NCBI GenBank assembly: GCA_015478945.1
Contig: JABUQX010097306.1
Coordinates: 1-10,251, forward strand
Source: Trachelipus rathkii
Lineage: Eukaryota; Arthropoda; Malacostraca; Isopoda; Trachelipodidae
Length of the DNA: 10,251 nt
Reading direction: 5' to 3'
Notes under the pieces: generated by a model
What the model was told of the DNA's origin: nothing
Database searches by the model: none
Seen by the model: the letters and a program-made list of their open reading frames with translations, nothing else
Made by a program: the position numbers and the translations under genes
Part shown: one piece after another, positions 8,111 to 10,251 of the stretch
How the letters are laid out: each line of letters starts with the position of its first letter
Position numbering within the stretch: position 1 is the stretch's first letter

Positions 8111-9043
8111 TTCTGGATTCTTTCTATCTTTATACTGACACCAAACATAGGGTCATTATTACCTAATAAATGTATACACACGTTTACGTGTATACCTACA
8201 TACTTAATTATAAATTGTATTATTAAATAAATATTTTTCTCCATTATAAGCTTGGCATTTATATAACAAATTCTAATGTTTCTATATATTGGCACTTCAT
8301 ATAGCACATATATATTAAAAATATATATATTAGGTAGGTATGTAACACTATAAACAAACTTTAGCTATGCGATAAAGAAATACAGCGTTAATATTTAGTT
8401 TTCTCCGGTACTTGTGTAAGTAATTAATATACTATTCTGCAAATTATATATTAGTTTCTTAGTAAAGATGATATACTATTGGCATTTTATACTGGTAAAA
8501 ATAGTAACCTATTTGGCATTTTTAATATTGGTAATATGTATACTTCATCCTAACCAAATATATATATATATTATCCAAATTGACACCTGATACTCGCGGT
8601 TATATTATTAAAAAATAATATTTTAATGGCTTGGAATAATAAACACGTTGACACTAAATGCTTTATACAAAATTTTTATGTGTGTATATTAGTACTGATA
8701 TATATATATAATTATTTTTATATATGCCGTATGATAATTAATATTTGGCCATTCTGTATAAAATTAATACAGATGACTCTAATTCTCTTGTGTTTAGTAC
8801 GTTAATAATATGTTAAATGCCTTATTTACATAGAACAGTGAATTAAAACTTAATATTTTATTTTAGGCAAATCTTTTGCAAATAAATTTATATGATTCTG
8901 ATTCCAATTCTTTATATATATAAATAGGAAATGTGTATAAATTACCAACTCCTTTCAGCATATATATATGTCGTAGCTATTTCCTTTTAAAATCTACGTT
9001 AATCGTGATTAGCTATAACTTAATATCTAAGGCATAAATTTGT
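8111..9043. other. Very AT-rich sequence with recurring TTGGCA motifs
   Basis: No gene is recognised. The motif TTGGCATTT or a near variant recurs at about 8253, 8289, 8479, 8513 and 8743. Two instances 34 bases apart (8478 and 8512) extend into matching flanks (ATTGGCATTTTATACTGGTAA and TTTGGCATTTTTAATATTGG), which suggests a much-decayed tandem repeat. There are short TA runs at about 8559-8573 and 8698-8710. An imperfect inverted repeat, GTATAC-ACACGT-TT-ACGT-GTATAC, lies at 8172-8195. Confidence 0.5.
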
Positions 9044-9231
9044 GGCCTTAGAATTTTTGGCAGCTAACTATACTCCTTGAGCTAAAAATTCGTGACCTTA
9101 GAATTTTGGTTCGCTCTTGTCTGGTAGTTTAAATTGGTATCTTAGAATTTTGGTAGGTAATATATTGTTGAGTTAAATGGGTACTTACGAATTTGGCAGG
9201 CAATATATCTTTGATTTGCCAAATTCTTAAG
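9044..9231. repeat. Degenerate tandem array with a terminal inverted copy
   Basis: The core CTTAGAATTTTTGG / CTTAGAATTTTGG / CTTAGAATTTTGG / CTTACGAATTTGG starts at 9047, 9097, 9141 and 9184, giving spacings of 50, 44 and 43 bases. Flanks are partly shared: GAGCTAAA and GAGTTAAA before the second and fourth cores, and GGTAGGTAATATAT and GGCAGGCAATATAT after the third and fourth. A fifth core at 9217-9231 is inverted (TGCCAAATTCTTAAG) and pairs with the fourth. Confidence 0.85.
9184..9231. repeat. 15-bp inverted repeat (hairpin) at the array end
   Basis: CTTACGAATTTGGCA at 9184-9198 faces TGCCAAATTCTTAAG at 9217-9231. Fourteen of 15 positions pair, across an 18-base loop. It could be the closing arm of a fold-back element or simply an inverted unit. 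Confidence 0.8.
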
Positions 9232-9235
9232 AGAT

Positions 9236-9440
9236 TGAGAGAATAAAAAATAAAAAAAGATATTTTAAATAAAAAATTCTAAAATTTGATAGATTACTAT
9301 AATAAAAAATATTTTAAAATAAATATTAAAAAATTTGAGTAAAATGATAAAAAATATAAAAATAATTTATTTGATTCATTCAGAAATATTAGTTAATATT
9401 AAATAACAAAAATTAAATCAAGTACACTATATAAATATAG
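9236..9440. other. A-rich block of very low GC
   Basis: About 200 bases with hardly any G or C and a clear excess of A over T on the plus strand. Repeated AAATAAAAAATATTTTAAAA-like strings set it apart from the alternating TA tracts. It ends at a sharp compositional boundary near 9440. Confidence 0.75.
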
Positions 9441-9473
9441 ATTTAGTGAGAGCGTGTTATGTGTTGAGTACCA

Positions 9474-10140
9474 CTATGATGACCCTACTGCTACTACGGA
9501 TGGTACGACCATTATACGGACAGCATTCGGAGTGCGGAGCACCTTCTCGCATTCTCTATCTTGCGAAGTTTCTCTCACTGCTTTCTCCTCACAAGCACCT
9601 GAAGGTCTCTTTCACCTCGCGGTCTGATCCGCTTTCATCATGCGCAACCTTTTGCCTATTCCGATGGTATGACCGATTATCTTAGGTACTGTACAGCTCT
9701 CTCTCTTAGGGCTTGTTTCCCTTTTGCCGATGGTACAGTACTTCTCTAATTTAGAAATAATATATTCTTCATATCCTTTATCGCTTTCTTCATCAGAGCT
9801 TGGTGCAATGTGGCACTCTTTCATTGTTTCTTTCGGAGTTATTTTACAGGGATCATGCTCATCCCAGTTAGTATGGTACGAGGGTTGAGTAGAGACTCCT
9901 TCATTCTCGTATGAATTTTCATCAGAGGGTGATCTATCATTCTGCACAGCATTACCCACTCTCTGCTGACCAATTAGTTACTTGGTATACTTCTCTAGGA
10001 TTACCCCTTCTGTTTTGCCAACGGGCAGATCTCAAGTGCCCAAATCGTGCTTAACGCCTTTAATTTCTTCTTCTAAATTAATTTTTATTCAAATCTTCTT
10101 TCAACTCCTCTTGTATGAGGGTATATTGTTCAGCAATATT
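9474..10140 (-). pseudogene. Decayed coding sequence of unknown family, acidic and coiled-coil-like
   Basis: One minus-strand frame can be followed from about 10085 to a TAG at 9474-9476 with only three internal stops (near 10032, near 9978, and TGA at 9612-9614); the open part is 9612-9959. Just upstream, in the neighbouring frame, AEQYTLIQEELKEDL leads into NLEEEIKGVKHDLGT, a heptad-like, Glu/Lys-rich pattern suggestive of a coiled coil. The centre is acidic (SDEESDKGYEEYIISKLEKY) and the end basic (GIGKRLRMMKADQTAR). A coiled coil followed by a polar, low-complexity linker would suit a retroelement gag-type protein, but no zinc knuckle, protease or polymerase motif is seen, so this is inference. 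The ORF start at 9959 would need GTG, which is not credible in a eukaryote; the open piece is simply the space between stops. Confidence 0.4.
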
Positions 10141-10251
10141 GCAGCATGGCTTTTCTCTTGGTAATTACTTCTTCCTTTAAATTCTGCTAGTATGACTCGT
10201 TCTCTGCTTTTTCTACTTTTATGACTATATGAGTCGTAATCTCGATAACTT
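10141..10251. other. Window edge, possible continuation of the decayed frame
   Basis: On the minus strand a short frame containing LKEEVITKRKAMLQYC (about 10180-10130) continues the Glu/Lys-rich pattern, with a further frameshift. The remainder to the edge is unassigned. Confidence 0.3.

Noticed and set aside
9044..9231. CRISPR-like array
   Set aside because: Repeat cores are diverged, the spacers are themselves related, and the setting is eukaryotic; no cas genes.
9446..9685. Plus-strand 79-codon frame with a leucine-rich start that could pass for a signal peptide, preceded by a TATA-like motif near 9430
   Set aside because: Its opening codon is GTG, the opposite strand carries a longer protein-like frame through the same bases, and the TATA-like motif is expected by chance at the edge of A-rich DNA.
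9982..10164. Plus-strand 60-codon frame
   Set aside because: Antisense to the Glu/Lys-rich decayed minus-strand coding; likely a shadow.

Overview
The window looks like non-genic, repeat-rich nuclear DNA from an animal, most likely an arthropod and plausibly a decapod crustacean. The grounds are very high AT content, hundreds of bases of imperfect (TA)n microsatellite, no long ORF, no bacterial gene layout, and a decayed non-LTR retrotransposon whose reverse transcriptase resembles the RTE-like elements common in crustacean genomes. The host call is inference. The retroelement call rests on motifs seen directly.

Layout: positions 1-1235 hold unassigned, moderately AT-rich, pyrimidine-leaning sequence. 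A long (TA)n tract (1236-1614) is followed by a minus-strand LINE fragment (about 1620-2756) and a second (TA)n tract (2757-3003), so the LINE relic sits between two microsatellites. Positions 3004-5480 are AT-rich with no convincing gene; a 23-base poly-T run at 4788-4810 may be the A-tail of a small minus-strand retroposed insert. Positions 5488-6600 are more balanced in composition and read on the minus strand as decayed protein-coding DNA, including a 67-bp tandem duplication. Two more (TA)n tracts (6903-7030 and about 7360-7570) flank a short piece with a candidate splice acceptor. Positions 7593-8110 hold a second decayed minus-strand coding segment; part of it (7963-8076) is a diverged copy of 6040-6157. 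Positions 8110-9440 are extremely AT-rich and include a degenerate 43-50 bp tandem array (9044-9231) ending in an inverted copy. From 9440 the composition shifts abruptly, and a third decayed minus-strand reading frame runs to about 10140.

No intact gene, RNA gene, operon or CRISPR array is visible. The most coherent reading is a graveyard of minus-strand mobile-element or repeat-family coding sequence, broken by stops, frameshifts and microsatellite growth. The three non-LINE coding relics could be parts or copies of one undescribed repeat family; two of them share a recognisable segment. I see no sign of a functional new biological system.
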